64,000 bases of DNA from Symbiopectobacterium purcellii_A (lineage in GTDB: Bacteria > Pseudomonadota > Gammaproteobacteria > Enterobacterales > Enterobacteriaceae). Under the pieces are notes generated by a model, which was given only the letters and a program-made list of their open reading frames with translations, was not told the DNA's origin and ran no database searches. Shown one piece after another: positions 51,867 to 60,452 of the stretch (position 1 is the stretch's first letter; each line of letters opens with the position of its first letter). The translations under genes and the position numbers were made by a program. Location of the stretch: assembly GCF_052050035.1 (NCBI RefSeq), contig NZ_CP189882.1, positions 1,798,001 through 1,862,000 of the forward strand, written 5' to 3'.

Positions 51867-52403
51867 GTGAATATCAATAAAAAGCTATTGGCATTATCTG
51901 TGGTATTGGCTGCAATGGGGGGGGGGGCTATCGCTCAAGCGGATACGTATACCATCAGTCTGGGCTATTCTCATGGAAAGGTGACTGATTTTAAAAATCT
52001 CCACGGCGTCACAGGGAAATATCACTATCAACCCGACGGTTCATTGGGCTTTATCAGCTCGCTGACCTATATGGGTGGAGAGGAAAAATTTAATTTCGAG
52101 GGAAATAAGGAAAAGACTCAGCTGAAATATTATTCGCTGTTAGTGGGCACCTCTTATCGCTTCAATGAATTTGTGAGCCTTTATGGCTTAGCGGGCGTCG
52201 CGCAGAGTAAAGTTAAACCTTCTGACACTTTCGCTAATGGCGATAATATATCTTTCAAGAAAAAAACATCAGGTTTTGCTTATGGTGCCGGTGTTCAGAT
52301 CTCTCCAGCAGCAAACTGGAGTATCGATCTGGGTTATGAGGGCGCGACAGCCAAAAATATAAAAATCAACGGATTCAATATCGGCCTTGGCTATCGCTTC
52401 TGA
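51867..52403 (+). CDS. Ail/OmpX-family outer membrane protein with an 11-G tract
   Basis: About 178 aa. Signal peptide KKLLALSVVLAAMGGGAIAQ-A, then eight beta strands beginning DTYTISLGYSHGKVTDFKNL and ending INGFNIGLGYRF with the C-terminal Phe needed for outer-membrane insertion. OmpX/Ail/PagC proteins mediate adhesion and serum resistance. GTG at 51867 is 9 bp after AGGAG; GTG at 51861 is only 3 bp away, so the later start is favoured. The Gly-Gly-Gly of the signal peptide is encoded in a run of 11 G (51917-51927), a potential phase-variation tract, in frame here. Confidence 0.88.
   Translation: MNINKKLLALSVVLAAMGGGAIAQADTYTISLGYSHGKVTDFKNLHGVTGKYHYQPDGSLGFISSLTYMGGEEKFNFEGNKEKTQLKYYSLLVGTSYRFNEFVSLYGLAGVAQSKVKPSDTFANGDNISFKKKTSGFAYGAGVQISPAANWSIDLGYEGATAKNIKINGFNIGLGYRF
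51917..51927 (+). repeat. poly-G tract (11 G) in signal-peptide codons
   Basis: ATG followed by ten more G before CT. A one-base slip would frameshift the protein before the mature domain. Confidence 0.9.
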
Positions 52404-52421
52404 TACTCAATAGCGTGATTA

Positions 52422-52449
52422 CGCCGAAGAAGACTTCGGCGTTTCCTTT
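52422..52449 (+). terminator. terminator of the ail/ompX-like gene
   Basis: CGCCGAAG-AAGA-CTTCGGCG followed by TTTCCTTT, a perfect 8-bp stem 19 bp after the stop. Confidence 0.8.
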
Positions 52450-52567
52450 CCCTCCAGAGAATCTGTCATAGCATGCGCGTCGTCGGGCGAAAACTGTAGT
52501 GGCATACTGAATTTGGCCACCTAAGTAGAGGTGATATGCTTACCTCATAATTTTTATAGGTGCCAAA

Positions 52568-52867
52568 ATGAGTAAAATAATTACTGCTGAATTTAAATGT
52601 GAAACCGCCAAATTAGTCCTTGACCAAAATTATACCTACCAGGAAGCCGCGAAAGCCATGAACGTCAGTCTTTCAGCGATTAGCCGGTGGGTAAGAGCCC
52701 TTCGTTTAGAACGTCAAGGGAAAACATCGCCTGGTCTGCCATTAACACCTGAACAAATTGAGTTCAGAGAAATGAAGAAAAAAATCCACCGACTGGAAAT
52801 GGAGAATGCCATCTTAAAAAAGGCTACTGCGCTCTTAATGTCCGACTCACTGAAAAATTCTCGGTAG
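52568..52867 (+). CDS. IS911-like OrfA
   Basis: 99 aa with HTH and leucine zipper: AAKAMNVSLSAISRWVRALR, TPEQIEFREMKKKIHRLEME then NAILKKATALLMSDSLKNSR, almost the IS911 OrfA sequence. The slippery run AAAAAAG (52816-52822) near the end would allow -1 frameshifting into orfB. Confidence 0.93.
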   Translation: MSKIITAEFKCETAKLVLDQNYTYQEAAKAMNVSLSAISRWVRALRLERQGKTSPGLPLTPEQIEFREMKKKIHRLEMENAILKKATALLMSDSLKNSR

Positions 52868-52893
52868 TTGAAAAGCTAAGAGCGCTTTATCCA

Positions 52894-53733
52894 GTGAAAG
52901 CGTTGTGTCGTATTTTTAATGTTCACCGAAGCAGTTATCGCTATTGGTGTCGACCTAAGGAGCCAGATATTGAGCGGACGATAAAACGTAGCCTGGTCAG
53001 CGAAGCGTGGAACGTTAGTGGCGGGTCTGCGGGCGCAAGGACTATCGCCACGATGGTTACCAATACACACGACGTGAAACTTGGGCGGTGGTTAGCGGGT
53101 AAGTTGATGAAAGAATTAACCCTCGTTAGTTGCCAAACAAGAAAACATCAATACAACCGCGGTGGAAATGAACGTATTGATATTCCAAATCTGCTCAATA
53201 GGCAGTTCGCTGTTACCAAGCCTGACCAGGTTTGGTGCGGCGATGTAACCTATATTTGGACAGGCGACCGATGGGCGTATCTGGCGGTGGTATTAGATTT
53301 ATTTGCCCGAAAACCCGTGGGTTGGGCAATGTCGTTTTCGCCAGATTCAGAATTAACAGCCAAAGCACTACAAATGGCTTGGGAACTGCGTGGGCATCCC
53401 AAACAAGTCATGTTTCATAGTGACCAAGGAAGCCATTACACCAGTCGTGAGTATAGGCAGGCATTGTGGCGTTATCAGATGACCCAAAGTATGAGTCGCA
53501 GAGGAAATTGTTGGGATAATAGTCCGATGGAGCGATTCTTCCGTAGTCTGAAGACTGAATGGGTGCCAACGACTGGCTACCAAAGCTTTAGTACTGCTCA
53601 ATCATCCATTATTCGCTACATAACCCATTATTATAGCGATGTCAGACCTCACTGGTATAACGGTGGGTTAACACCAAATGAATCAGAACGGCTGTTCCAT
53701 CAACAGTCAGGTAGGGTGGCCAAATTTAGTTGA
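52894..53733 (+). CDS. IS911-like OrfB (DDE integrase)
   Basis: About 279 aa as a GTG-started frame, normally made as OrfAB. DDE residues: Asp in QVWCGDVTYIWTGDRWAYLA, Asp in QVMFHSDQGSHYTSREYRQA, Glu in RGNCWDNSPMERFFRSLKTE. Intact. Confidence 0.93.
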   Translation: MKALCRIFNVHRSSYRYWCRPKEPDIERTIKRSLVSEAWNVSGGSAGARTIATMVTNTHDVKLGRWLAGKLMKELTLVSCQTRKHQYNRGGNERIDIPNLLNRQFAVTKPDQVWCGDVTYIWTGDRWAYLAVVLDLFARKPVGWAMSFSPDSELTAKALQMAWELRGHPKQVMFHSDQGSHYTSREYRQALWRYQMTQSMSRRGNCWDNSPMERFFRSLKTEWVPTTGYQSFSTAQSSIIRYITHYYSDVRPHWYNGGLTPNESERLFHQQSGRVAKFS

Positions 53734-53741
53734 CCACTACA

Positions 53742-53812
53742 CTGTCGGCTGATTCGTACCGGGGGAACCTGGGACTTACCTATCTATGTTGCTACCGTTG
53801 TGCAGCCGTGAC
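53742..53812 (+). pseudogene. unassigned C-terminal scrap
   Basis: Frame LIRTGGTWDLPIYVATVVQP ending in TGA at about 53810, joined to the IS911-like end. Too short to identify. Confidence 0.25.
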
Positions 53813-53823
53813 GGCAATAGAAT

Positions 53824-53848
53824 ACGGCCCACGCTTGGCGCGGGCCGT
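53824..53848. terminator. hairpin between convergent units
   Basis: ACGGCCCACGC-TTG-GCGCGGGCCGT, one mismatch, AAAAA on the right (plus strand). Located 8 bp beyond the yhdZ stop. Confidence 0.55.
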
Positions 53849-53856
53849 AAAAAGGA

Positions 53857-54615
53857 TTAGTACAGGATCTGTGACAGGAACGTGCGTGTACGTTCTGAAC
53901 GCGGATTGCTGAAGAAGGCTTCCGGTGCGGCCTGTTCCACAATCTCCCCCTGATCCATAAAGATCACCCGGTCGGCTACCGTTTTGGCAAAACCCATTTC
54001 GTGCGTTACACACAACATGGTCATGCCGTCTTGCGCCAACCCGAGCATGGTATCCAGCACTTCCTTTACCATTTCCGGATCGAGCGCTGAAGTGGGCTCA
54101 TCGAACAGCATGATTTTCGGCTTCATGCACAGAGAGCGGGCAATCGCTACGCGCTGCTGCTGTCCACCGGAAAGCTGGCCTGGGAACTTATGGGCATGTG
54201 CGGCAATGCGTACACGCTCCAGATAATGCATCGCCAGTTCTTCCGCTTCTTTCTTCGGCATATGGCGTACCCAGCTAGGGGCCAGCGTGCAGTTTTGCAG
54301 TACAGTCAGGTGTGGGAACAGGTTAAAGTGCTGAAATACCATTCCCACTTCGGCGCGGATCTTCTCGATATTGCGCAGATCTCCGTCCAATTCGGTACCA
54401 TCAACCATGATCTTGCCTTGCTGATGTTCTTCCAGGTGGTTGATGCAGCGAATGGTGGTCGATTTTCCAGAGCCCGACGGCCCGCACAACACAATGCGCT
54501 CCCCCTGCTTCACGTGCAGGTTGATGTTTTTCAGAACGTGGAATTGGTCATACCACTTGTTCACATTGTCCAGTGTGATCATATAGTTATCAGATTTTAA
54601 TGCATTCTGGTTCAT
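53857..54615 (-). CDS. yhdZ: amino-acid ABC transporter 3, ATP-binding protein YhdZ (AapP)
   Basis: 252 aa, same length as E. coli YhdZ. Walker A CGPSGSGKSTTIRCINHLEE, Q-loop VFQHFNLFPHLTVLQN, signature QLSGGQQQRVAIARSLCMKP, Walker B KIMLFDEPTSALDPEMV, switch His in LCVTHEMGFAKTVADRVIFM. Energises polar amino-acid uptake with YhdWXY. Last gene of the operon. Confidence 0.93.
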   Translation of the reverse strand: MNQNALKSDNYMITLDNVNKWYDQFHVLKNINLHVKQGERIVLCGPSGSGKSTTIRCINHLEEHQQGKIMVDGTELDGDLRNIEKIRAEVGMVFQHFNLFPHLTVLQNCTLAPSWVRHMPKKEAEELAMHYLERVRIAAHAHKFPGQLSGGQQQRVAIARSLCMKPKIMLFDEPTSALDPEMVKEVLDTMLGLAQDGMTMLCVTHEMGFAKTVADRVIFMDQGEIVEQAAPEAFFSNPRSERTRTFLSQILY

Positions 54616-54622
54616 AAGAGCC

Positions 54623-55714
54623 TCAATGTGACTTGTGTCCGGTGTTAAAACGTTTTTCCAGATGCTGGCTGTAGCGCGACATGCTGAAACAGAAGATCCA
54701 ATAGATCATGGCGGCAAAAACATAGCCTTCGGTGGACATCCCCAGCCAAGTCGTGTCAACGGTCGCCTGCTGGATACTACTAAACAGATCGAACAGGCCG
54801 ATGATGATGACCAGACTGGTGTCCTTGAACAGCGCGATGATGGTATTCACCAGACCTGGAATGACCAGATTCAGTGCCTGAGGCAGGATAACCAGCCCCT
54901 GCATGCGCCAGTAGCCCAGCCCTAATGCAGCGGACGCTTCATACTGCCCTTTCGGCAATGCCTGAAGCCCGCCTCTGACCACCTCTGCCACATAGGCTGA
55001 CTGGAACAAAATGACGCCGACCAGCGCGCGCACCAGTTTATCGATGCTGGTACCTTCAGTGAGAAACAGCGGCAGCATCACCGAGGACATAAACAACACG
55101 GTGATCAGCGGCACGCCGCGCCAGAATTCGATAAACACCACGCACAGGATACGTACCACGGGCATGGTTGAACGTCGTCCCAGCGCCAGCAGAATTCCCA
55201 ACGGTAACGCACCTGCGATACCAATTGCCGCGATGATCAGGGTAAGCGTCAGCCCACCCCACTGGCGCGTTTCTACGCGCGTCAGTCCGCCGAATCTACC
55301 ATACAGCAGCCACCAGGCCAGTAATGGGTACCACACCGCCCAGATAGCGATATAGCGCCCACGGCGCGGCATGCGACGCCAGAACATCGGCAGGATACTG
55401 AGTAGGCCTAAAACCAGCGCAAAGTTGATGCGCCAGATCTCTTCCGCCGGATACAGTCCGTACATGAAGTGGCCGAAGCGTGCCTGAATAAACACCCAGC
55501 AAGCGCCGTCGCGGGTGCAGTCAGCGCGAGTTTCACCGACCCAGTTCGCCTGAAGCAGCGTCCAATTGAGTAGCGGGGGCAGAATGTTCCACAGCAACCA
55601 GAAGCAGAACAGCGTAAGCAGGCCGTTCGGGACGCTGGAAAACAGGTTCTTTTTGGCCCAGTGCCACAGTGCAAACAGTGGCGCCTGACGGTGTGGTTGT
55701 GACAATGTCGTCAT
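54623..55714 (-). CDS. yhdY: amino-acid ABC transporter permease YhdY (AapM)
   Basis: 363 aa, several membrane helices (LLTLFCFWLLWNILPPLLNW, LTLTLIIAAIGIAGALPLGI, ILCVVFIEFWRGVPLITVLF) and the ABC-permease coupling loop EASAALGLGYWRMQGLVILP. The large periplasmic insert with the ACWVFIQARFGHFMYGLYP segment is typical of AapM. 7 bp from yhdZ, 8 bp from yhdX. Confidence 0.92.
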   Translation of the reverse strand: MTTLSQPHRQAPLFALWHWAKKNLFSSVPNGLLTLFCFWLLWNILPPLLNWTLLQANWVGETRADCTRDGACWVFIQARFGHFMYGLYPAEEIWRINFALVLGLLSILPMFWRRMPRRGRYIAIWAVWYPLLAWWLLYGRFGGLTRVETRQWGGLTLTLIIAAIGIAGALPLGILLALGRRSTMPVVRILCVVFIEFWRGVPLITVLFMSSVMLPLFLTEGTSIDKLVRALVGVILFQSAYVAEVVRGGLQALPKGQYEASAALGLGYWRMQGLVILPQALNLVIPGLVNTIIALFKDTSLVIIIGLFDLFSSIQQATVDTTWLGMSTEGYVFAAMIYWIFCFSMSRYSQHLEKRFNTGHKSH

Positions 55715-55722
55715 AGCGGCCT

Positions 55723-56901
55723 CTAGCGTTCCACGAGCGCGATTTTGCGGTTATACAGGTTCATCAGCAGGGAGATGATCAGGCTGATAATCAGGTATAC
55801 CAACATGGTAATAGCAATGGTTTCAATCGCTTGACCGGTCTGGTTGAGCACGGTACCGGCAAACAGGGAAACCATATCCGGATAACCAATCGCTGCAGCG
55901 AGCGACGAGTTCTTCACGATATTCAAGTACTGGCTGGTCAACGGCGGAATGATAACGCGCAACGCCTGAGGCAAAATCACCTTACGCAGCGTGATCGGGT
56001 TGGGTAACCCCAGGGAGCGAGCGGCCTCATGTTGCCCGTATGACACCGACTGAATGCCGGAACGGATGATCTCTGCGATAAACGCGGAGGTGTAGACTGA
56101 CAGTGCCAGCGTCAACGCCGCCAGTTCAGGGATCAGTACCATGCCACCCTGGAAGTTAAACCCTTTTAACTGCGGGATATCCCAGTGCAGGGCAGGACCA
56201 AACAGCGCGTGGCTCACGCCAAGGAGTACCACCAACAGTGCCAGAACGATAGGCCAGGTGCGGTGATATTGTCCGGTAAGCGTGTGAATCTGTTTATTGC
56301 GCCGATACAGAATAATGCCGACCACCAACGGAATGAGCAACGCGAAGAGCGCGCCCAGAGCGCCGGGGCTCCATTCTCCGGCGGGAAGGTACAACCCGCG
56401 GTTACTCAGGAACGCAATATCAAGCGTGTTAAGTGCCTGGCGCGGACCGGGAAGGTTGCGCAGCACGGCAAAATACCAGAAGAAGATCTGCAAAATCGGT
56501 GGGATATTACGAAACGTTTCGATATAAATCGTGGACAGTTTGCGTAACAACCAGTTATCCGAAAGCCGCGCCAGCCCGAGCATAAAACCCAGCACCGAAG
56601 CGAAAACAATACAGAGCGCTGAAACCAACAGCGTGTTGAGCAGCCCTACCAGAAACACGCGGGCATAGGTATCGCCCTGCTGGTAGTCGATAAGGTGCTG
56701 GACAATACCGAAGCCTGCGCTGTTATTCAGAAACGCGAAGCCGGAGGTAATACCACGCTGGGCCAGGTTGGTTACGGTGTTGTGCAACAGATAACCCGCC
56801 ACGGCAATCACAATAACGATGACGAGAAGTTGATACAGCCAGGCGCGCATCGCTGGATTTGATAGTGAAAAATCACGTTTCACGGTTGGGCGTTGTTGCA
56901 T
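55723..56901 (-). CDS. yhdX: amino-acid ABC transporter permease YhdX (AapQ)
   Basis: 392 aa (E. coli 393). N-terminal RAWLYQLLVIVIVIAVAGYL helix, long periplasmic part with ITSGFAFLNNSAGFGI, permease core NTLLVSALCIVFASVLGFML and coupling loop HEAARSLGLPNPITLRKVIL. Pairs with YhdY. Intact. Confidence 0.93.
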   Translation of the reverse strand: MQQRPTVKRDFSLSNPAMRAWLYQLLVIVIVIAVAGYLLHNTVTNLAQRGITSGFAFLNNSAGFGIVQHLIDYQQGDTYARVFLVGLLNTLLVSALCIVFASVLGFMLGLARLSDNWLLRKLSTIYIETFRNIPPILQIFFWYFAVLRNLPGPRQALNTLDIAFLSNRGLYLPAGEWSPGALGALFALLIPLVVGIILYRRNKQIHTLTGQYHRTWPIVLALLVVLLGVSHALFGPALHWDIPQLKGFNFQGGMVLIPELAALTLALSVYTSAFIAEIIRSGIQSVSYGQHEAARSLGLPNPITLRKVILPQALRVIIPPLTSQYLNIVKNSSLAAAIGYPDMVSLFAGTVLNQTGQAIETIAITMLVYLIISLIISLLMNLYNRKIALVER

Positions 56902-56986
56902 GCGAGTGCCTCAATAGCAGGAACACGGAAAAAGCGGGAATACCGAGGTGCCGCACACTGGCGCTGCACCCGCTTTCTGTTAGCGA

Positions 56987-58012
56987 TTAACGCACTGCTG
57001 GTGCGTACTGGATACCGCCTTTGTTCCACAGCTCATTCAGGCCACGTTTGATTTTCAGCTCGCTGTCCATACCGACATTGCGTTCGAAAATCTCACCGTA
57101 GTTACCAACTTGCTTGATGATTTTGAACGCCCAATCGGCAGGCAGTTTCAGATCTTTGCCGTAGTTGCCTTCGTGGCCCAGCAGGTGAGACATGTCCGGC
57201 GTGGTCGGCTTGGCGGCCAGCGCGTCAACGTTCTTCGAGGTCACACCCATTTCTTCCGCATTCAACATGGCGAACAGGTTCCAACGTACGATAGAGAACC
57301 ACTCTTCATCACCGCGACGTACCACCGGTCCCAGCGGCTCCTTGGAGATAACTTCCGGTAATACGATAAATTCAGCCGGTTTGCTCAGCTTGATACGCAG
57401 TGCGTACAGTTGAGACTGGTCGGACGCCAGGGTATCGCAGCGGCCAGATTCCAGCGCCTTGGCGCTTTCGTCAGAGCGGTCGAAGGTCACCGGGGTGTAT
57501 TTCATATTGTGGGTTTTGAAGTAATCCGCCACGTTCAGTTCGGTATCGGTACCGGCCTGAATACAAACGGTCGCACCGTCCAACTCTTTCGCGCTGGTCA
57601 GGCCCGCTTTGTTGTGGGTCAGGAAGCCGATGCCATCGTAGTACGTCACGCCAGTAAAGAGCATACCCATCCCGGCATCACGGGAAGAGGTCCAGGTGGT
57701 GTTACGCGACAGAATATCAACTTCACCCGATTGCAGTGCGGTGAAACGCTCTTTGGCGGTCAGCGGGGTGTATTTCACTTTGCTGGCATCGCCAAACACA
57801 GCGGCAGCCACGCCGCGGCACACGTCTACGTCAATACCGGAGTATTTCCCGCTGGCATCTGCATAGGAGAAGCCAGGCAAGCCGTCACTGATACCACACT
57901 GAACAAATCCTTTTTTCTGAATGGCATCCAATGTTGCACCCGCATGGGCTTGATTAATGGCGGCGAAGAGGGATGCGCCGGCAACCAGCGTGGAAAGTAG
58001 CATTCTTTTCAT
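56987..58012 (-). CDS. yhdW: amino-acid ABC transporter periplasmic binding protein YhdW (AapJ)
   Basis: 341 aa from the ATG at 58012, E. coli length. An upstream in-frame Met lacks homology. Signal peptide KRMLLSTLVAGASLFAAINQ-AHA, then GATLDAIQKKGFVQCGISDG, SGIDVDVCRGVAAAVFGDAS, EVDILSRNTTWTSSRDAGMG, ALESGRCDTLASDQSQLYAL. It captures polar amino acids for YhdXYZ. Transcribed from the sigma-54 promoter at 58132-58147. Confidence 0.94.
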   Translation of the reverse strand: MKRMLLSTLVAGASLFAAINQAHAGATLDAIQKKGFVQCGISDGLPGFSYADASGKYSGIDVDVCRGVAAAVFGDASKVKYTPLTAKERFTALQSGEVDILSRNTTWTSSRDAGMGMLFTGVTYYDGIGFLTHNKAGLTSAKELDGATVCIQAGTDTELNVADYFKTHNMKYTPVTFDRSDESAKALESGRCDTLASDQSQLYALRIKLSKPAEFIVLPEVISKEPLGPVVRRGDEEWFSIVRWNLFAMLNAEEMGVTSKNVDALAAKPTTPDMSHLLGHEGNYGKDLKLPADWAFKIIKQVGNYGEIFERNVGMDSELKIKRGLNELWNKGGIQYAPAVR

Positions 58013-58131
58013 AATGATCCTATTTAGCTCAGTCGTTGTGTGTTGCTGTGCGGTAGCAGCCATCCGGCTGCACCATTCCTGTCTGTCGGCACCGTTGTTT
58101 TGTCAGACGGTAGCGTGCCGTGACAGGGTTA

Positions 58132-58147
58132 TGCAAAACCGATGCCA
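58132..58147 (-). promoter_or_regulatory. sigma-54 promoter of yhdWXYZ
   Basis: On the minus strand TGGCATCGGTTTTGCA, fitting TGGCAC-N5-TTGCW with GG at -24 and GC at -12, about 120 bp upstream of the yhdW start. Confidence 0.85.
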
Positions 58148-58251
58148 ATAATTTATTTTTATGATAAATAACAAGAAAATAGAAAAATTGCCGGGCCGCG
58201 ATAAGGATTATTCGGTTGATGTGCACTTAAATGGCTCTTTGCTGCAAAAGA

Positions 58252-58268
58252 TGCGCTATTTGAGTGCA
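58252..58268. promoter_or_regulatory. NtrC-like enhancer site
   Basis: TGCGCTATTTGAGTGCA fits the NtrC dyad TGCACY-N5-RGTGCA with one change, about 105 bp upstream of the sigma-54 promoter. A weaker half-site TGCACT lies at 58222. Confidence 0.75.
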
Positions 58269-58341
58269 AAGTGCCCACTTTCGGGTGAAAGAACGGCGCG
58301 CGGAAAAGCCACCTGCCCCAAGACGAGGCAGGAAGGCGAAA

Positions 58342-59007
58342 TCAGTGGGGAATGTGGCGTTGGTAGTAGGTTTCGAGCCGGGTTTGCAGCTTGCTCAGTA
58401 CCGTACTGAACAGCAAATAGATCAGCGCTGCTTCCACATACAGGATCAAGGGTTCGTAAGTGACAGAAACGATACGCTGGGCGGCCAGAAACATCTCCGG
58501 CACTGTGATGACGGCGGCGAGCGAGGTGTCTTTGATCAGCGAAATAAAGGTATTGGAGAGTGGCGGGATAGAGACAAAAATTGACTGTGGAATAATCACC
58601 CAGCGCAGCGTTTGACGCCGATTCATGCCTAGCGACGCCGCGGCATTCCACTGGCCTTTCGCCACGGAAAGGATCGCCCCGCGCACGATCTCAGAACTGT
58701 AAGCACCCACATTGAGCGTGAAGCCAATCAGCGCCGCCGGAAAGGCATCCAGCGTGATGCCCGCATTAGGCAGCCCATAGAAAATTAAAAACAGCTGCAC
58801 CAGCAACGGCGTGCCGCGAATCACCCACACGTAAAAATCCGCCACCCATTTCAGCGGCTTGGGGCCATAGAGACGGATCAACGCCACCAGAATGCCCAAT
58901 GCTAACCCGAGCACAAAGGAGAGGATGGCGAGTGGAACGGTAAACTGTAGTCCAGCAGAAAGCAGACTCCAGAAGGAGTCTGCCATAAGTTGTAGCCATG
59001 GTGGCAT
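58342..59007 (-). CDS. amino-acid (cystine-type) ABC transporter permease
   Basis: About 221 aa, TcyL/YecS-like: SLLSAGLQFTVPLAILSFVL, YVWVIRGTPLLVQLFLIFYG, GITLDAFPAALIGFTLNVGA then YSSEIVRGAILSVAKGQWNA, coupling loop AAASLGMNRRQTLRWVIIPQ. The ATG at 59007 is preferred over the adjacent TTG. No ATPase gene follows, so it must borrow one or is incomplete. Confidence 0.85.
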   Translation of the reverse strand: MPPWLQLMADSFWSLLSAGLQFTVPLAILSFVLGLALGILVALIRLYGPKPLKWVADFYVWVIRGTPLLVQLFLIFYGLPNAGITLDAFPAALIGFTLNVGAYSSEIVRGAILSVAKGQWNAAASLGMNRRQTLRWVIIPQSIFVSIPPLSNTFISLIKDTSLAAVITVPEMFLAAQRIVSVTYEPLILYVEAALIYLLFSTVLSKLQTRLETYYQRHIPH

Positions 59008-59031
59008 CAATAGTGACCTCGAACGCGACGA

Positions 59032-59802
59032 TTATTGGGAAACATCTTCCCCAAAGTATCGCACCGCTATCGTTTTATAGGTACCGTCCGCTTTGATTTC
59101 ATCCAACGCTTTATTCAAGGCAGCCACCAATTCCGGTTGGTTTTTGCGTACCAGAATCCCTGAAGGATCACCTTCAGTAGCGGTTGCTGCCACTTTGACC
59201 TTGGCATCGGGCTTCTGTTTTTTGAAGTCCAGGTATGACAGATTGTCATTCAACGTCGCTTCTGCCCGACCGCTCAACACCAGTTCCAGCGATTGGTTGA
59301 AACCGTCGGTAGGAACAATTTCAGCACCGTGGCTGCTGGCCAGTTTGGAGAAATTGCTGGTCAGGCTTTGTGCCGACTTACGGCCTTTCAGGTCAGCAAA
59401 GCTTTTGATGGTATCGTTGTCACTACGCACCACCAGTACCGCTTTGGAATCGATATAGGGTTTGGAGAAATCAAATTTGGTCTGACGCTCTTGCGTGATA
59501 CCCACCTGGTTAATTACCGCGTCATAGCGTTTTGCGTCCGCGCCGGCAATCAAACCGTCCCAGCGACCTTCCACAAACTCGGCTTTTACCCCCAGTTTTT
59601 CAGCAACAGCACGGCCGATATCCACATCGAAGCCCTGAAGTTTTCCTGATTTATCATGGAAAGAGTAGGGCGCATAGGTACCTTCTGTACCGATCTTGAG
59701 TACGCCAGCAGCCTTAATGGCGCTGAGGGAGTCTTGTGCCTGTGCGGCGGTACCCGCCATCAACAGTGCGCCAGTGAATGCTGCCAAAGCCAGTGTTTTC
59801 AT
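59032..59802 (-). CDS. amino-acid (cystine-type) ABC transporter binding protein
   Basis: 256 aa. Signal peptide KTLALAAFTGALLMAGTAAQ-AQ, then family-3 SBP features: LKIGTEGTYAPYSFHDKSGK, LQGFDVDIGRAVAEKLGVKA, EGRWDGLIAGADAKRYDAVI NQVGIT, related to TcyJ/FliY. 24 bp upstream of its permease. Confidence 0.88.
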   Translation of the reverse strand: MKTLALAAFTGALLMAGTAAQAQDSLSAIKAAGVLKIGTEGTYAPYSFHDKSGKLQGFDVDIGRAVAEKLGVKAEFVEGRWDGLIAGADAKRYDAVINQVGITQERQTKFDFSKPYIDSKAVLVVRSDNDTIKSFADLKGRKSAQSLTSNFSKLASSHGAEIVPTDGFNQSLELVLSGRAEATLNDNLSYLDFKKQKPDAKVKVAATATEGDPSGILVRKNQPELVAALNKALDEIKADGTYKTIAVRYFGEDVSQ

Positions 59803-59835
59803 TGCGTTTACCTATCGTGTAGTGGAGAACGTTTT

Positions 59836-59982
59836 ATACCCGTCATACGTCAAGTTGCCGGTGCGTTGGCTGCGCTCGTTATTCGGCCCATTCCTGGGCC
59901 TCACCGCTTACGAGGCCGCCGCCAGCGGCGTTCAAAACGTTAACGTTTTGTCCTGCAAAGCGAATTATTTAGGGTAGATAGC
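59836..59982. repeat. dispersed enterobacterial repeat
   Basis: Sequence with ATACCCGTCATACGTCAAGT, GCGTTGGCTGCGCTCG and the far end GAATTATTTAGGGTAGA, the layout of a repeat common between genes in Pectobacterium, Serratia and relatives. Imperfect inverted ends. It occupies most of the gap upstream of the SBP gene. Confidence 0.6.
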
Positions 59983-60018
59983 GTTCGATGCTAAATAATC
60001 TACGACGTAAGCCATAAG

Positions 60019-60050
60019 GTTCTAAATCACATTCGACGATGATTTAGAAC
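60019..60050. repeat. perfect 11-bp hairpin
   Basis: GTTCTAAATCA (60019-60029) and TGATTTAGAAC (60040-60050). The following stretch to 60200 shows no gene I can support. Confidence 0.6.
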
Positions 60051-60200
60051 TGAAATGAATATAGCCCAGATGCTGATTTCTGCGTTTTAGCCGTACTTTT
60101 TGCGATTGATATAGCGCTTTGAGTGAGGAAAGCGTTAAGCAATGTAAAGTCGCGTCAGGCACCGTGTAATTAGGAATAAAGGAGATATTCGCGCGTGAGG

Positions 60201-60452
60201 TGTAGTGGTCAACTAAATTTGGCCACCCTACCTGACTGTTGAGAGTCTGTAAAGAATTTTGTGTAAATGGCTCCATTGCTTAACCGTTTGATTTACATCT
60301 TCTTTAGTTAGAATGCATTTACAGAGAATGTATTTTGTTAGAACGACAAATCAAATAGTTAGCACAATAAAAAGCATTCCGAGAGGAAAAATTAGTCGTT
60401 GAAATTTTATAATGCTTATATAAATCAGTATCTTAAATTATTCAACAAAGCC
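60201..60452. mobile_element. composite scar: IS911-like end, IS256 end, MITE
   Basis: 60201-60242 is an IS911-like terminus (TGTAGTGGTCAACTAAATTT...). 60243-60284 is an IS256 right end (GAGTCTGTAAAGAATTTTGT...). From about 60279 to 60452 it is a MITE lacking its first about 16 bp. IS256 and MITE join at TTAACCG, which both contain. Confidence 0.85.

Larger units (their letters stand above)
52495..53741 (+). mobile_element. IS911-like element, complete (1247 bp, IS3 family)
   Basis: Ends TGTAGTGGCATACTGAATTT and the complement of TGTAGTGGTCAACTAAATTT. The two flanks (AAC and CTG) do not form a direct repeat, so a rearrangement has occurred since insertion. Fragments at 18070, 22705 and 60201. 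Confidence 0.93.

Noticed and set aside
60022..60276. Minus-strand frame of 84 codons across the IS911 scar
   Set aside because: Its first part is IS256 and IS911 terminal sequence and the remainder has no start of its own or known family.
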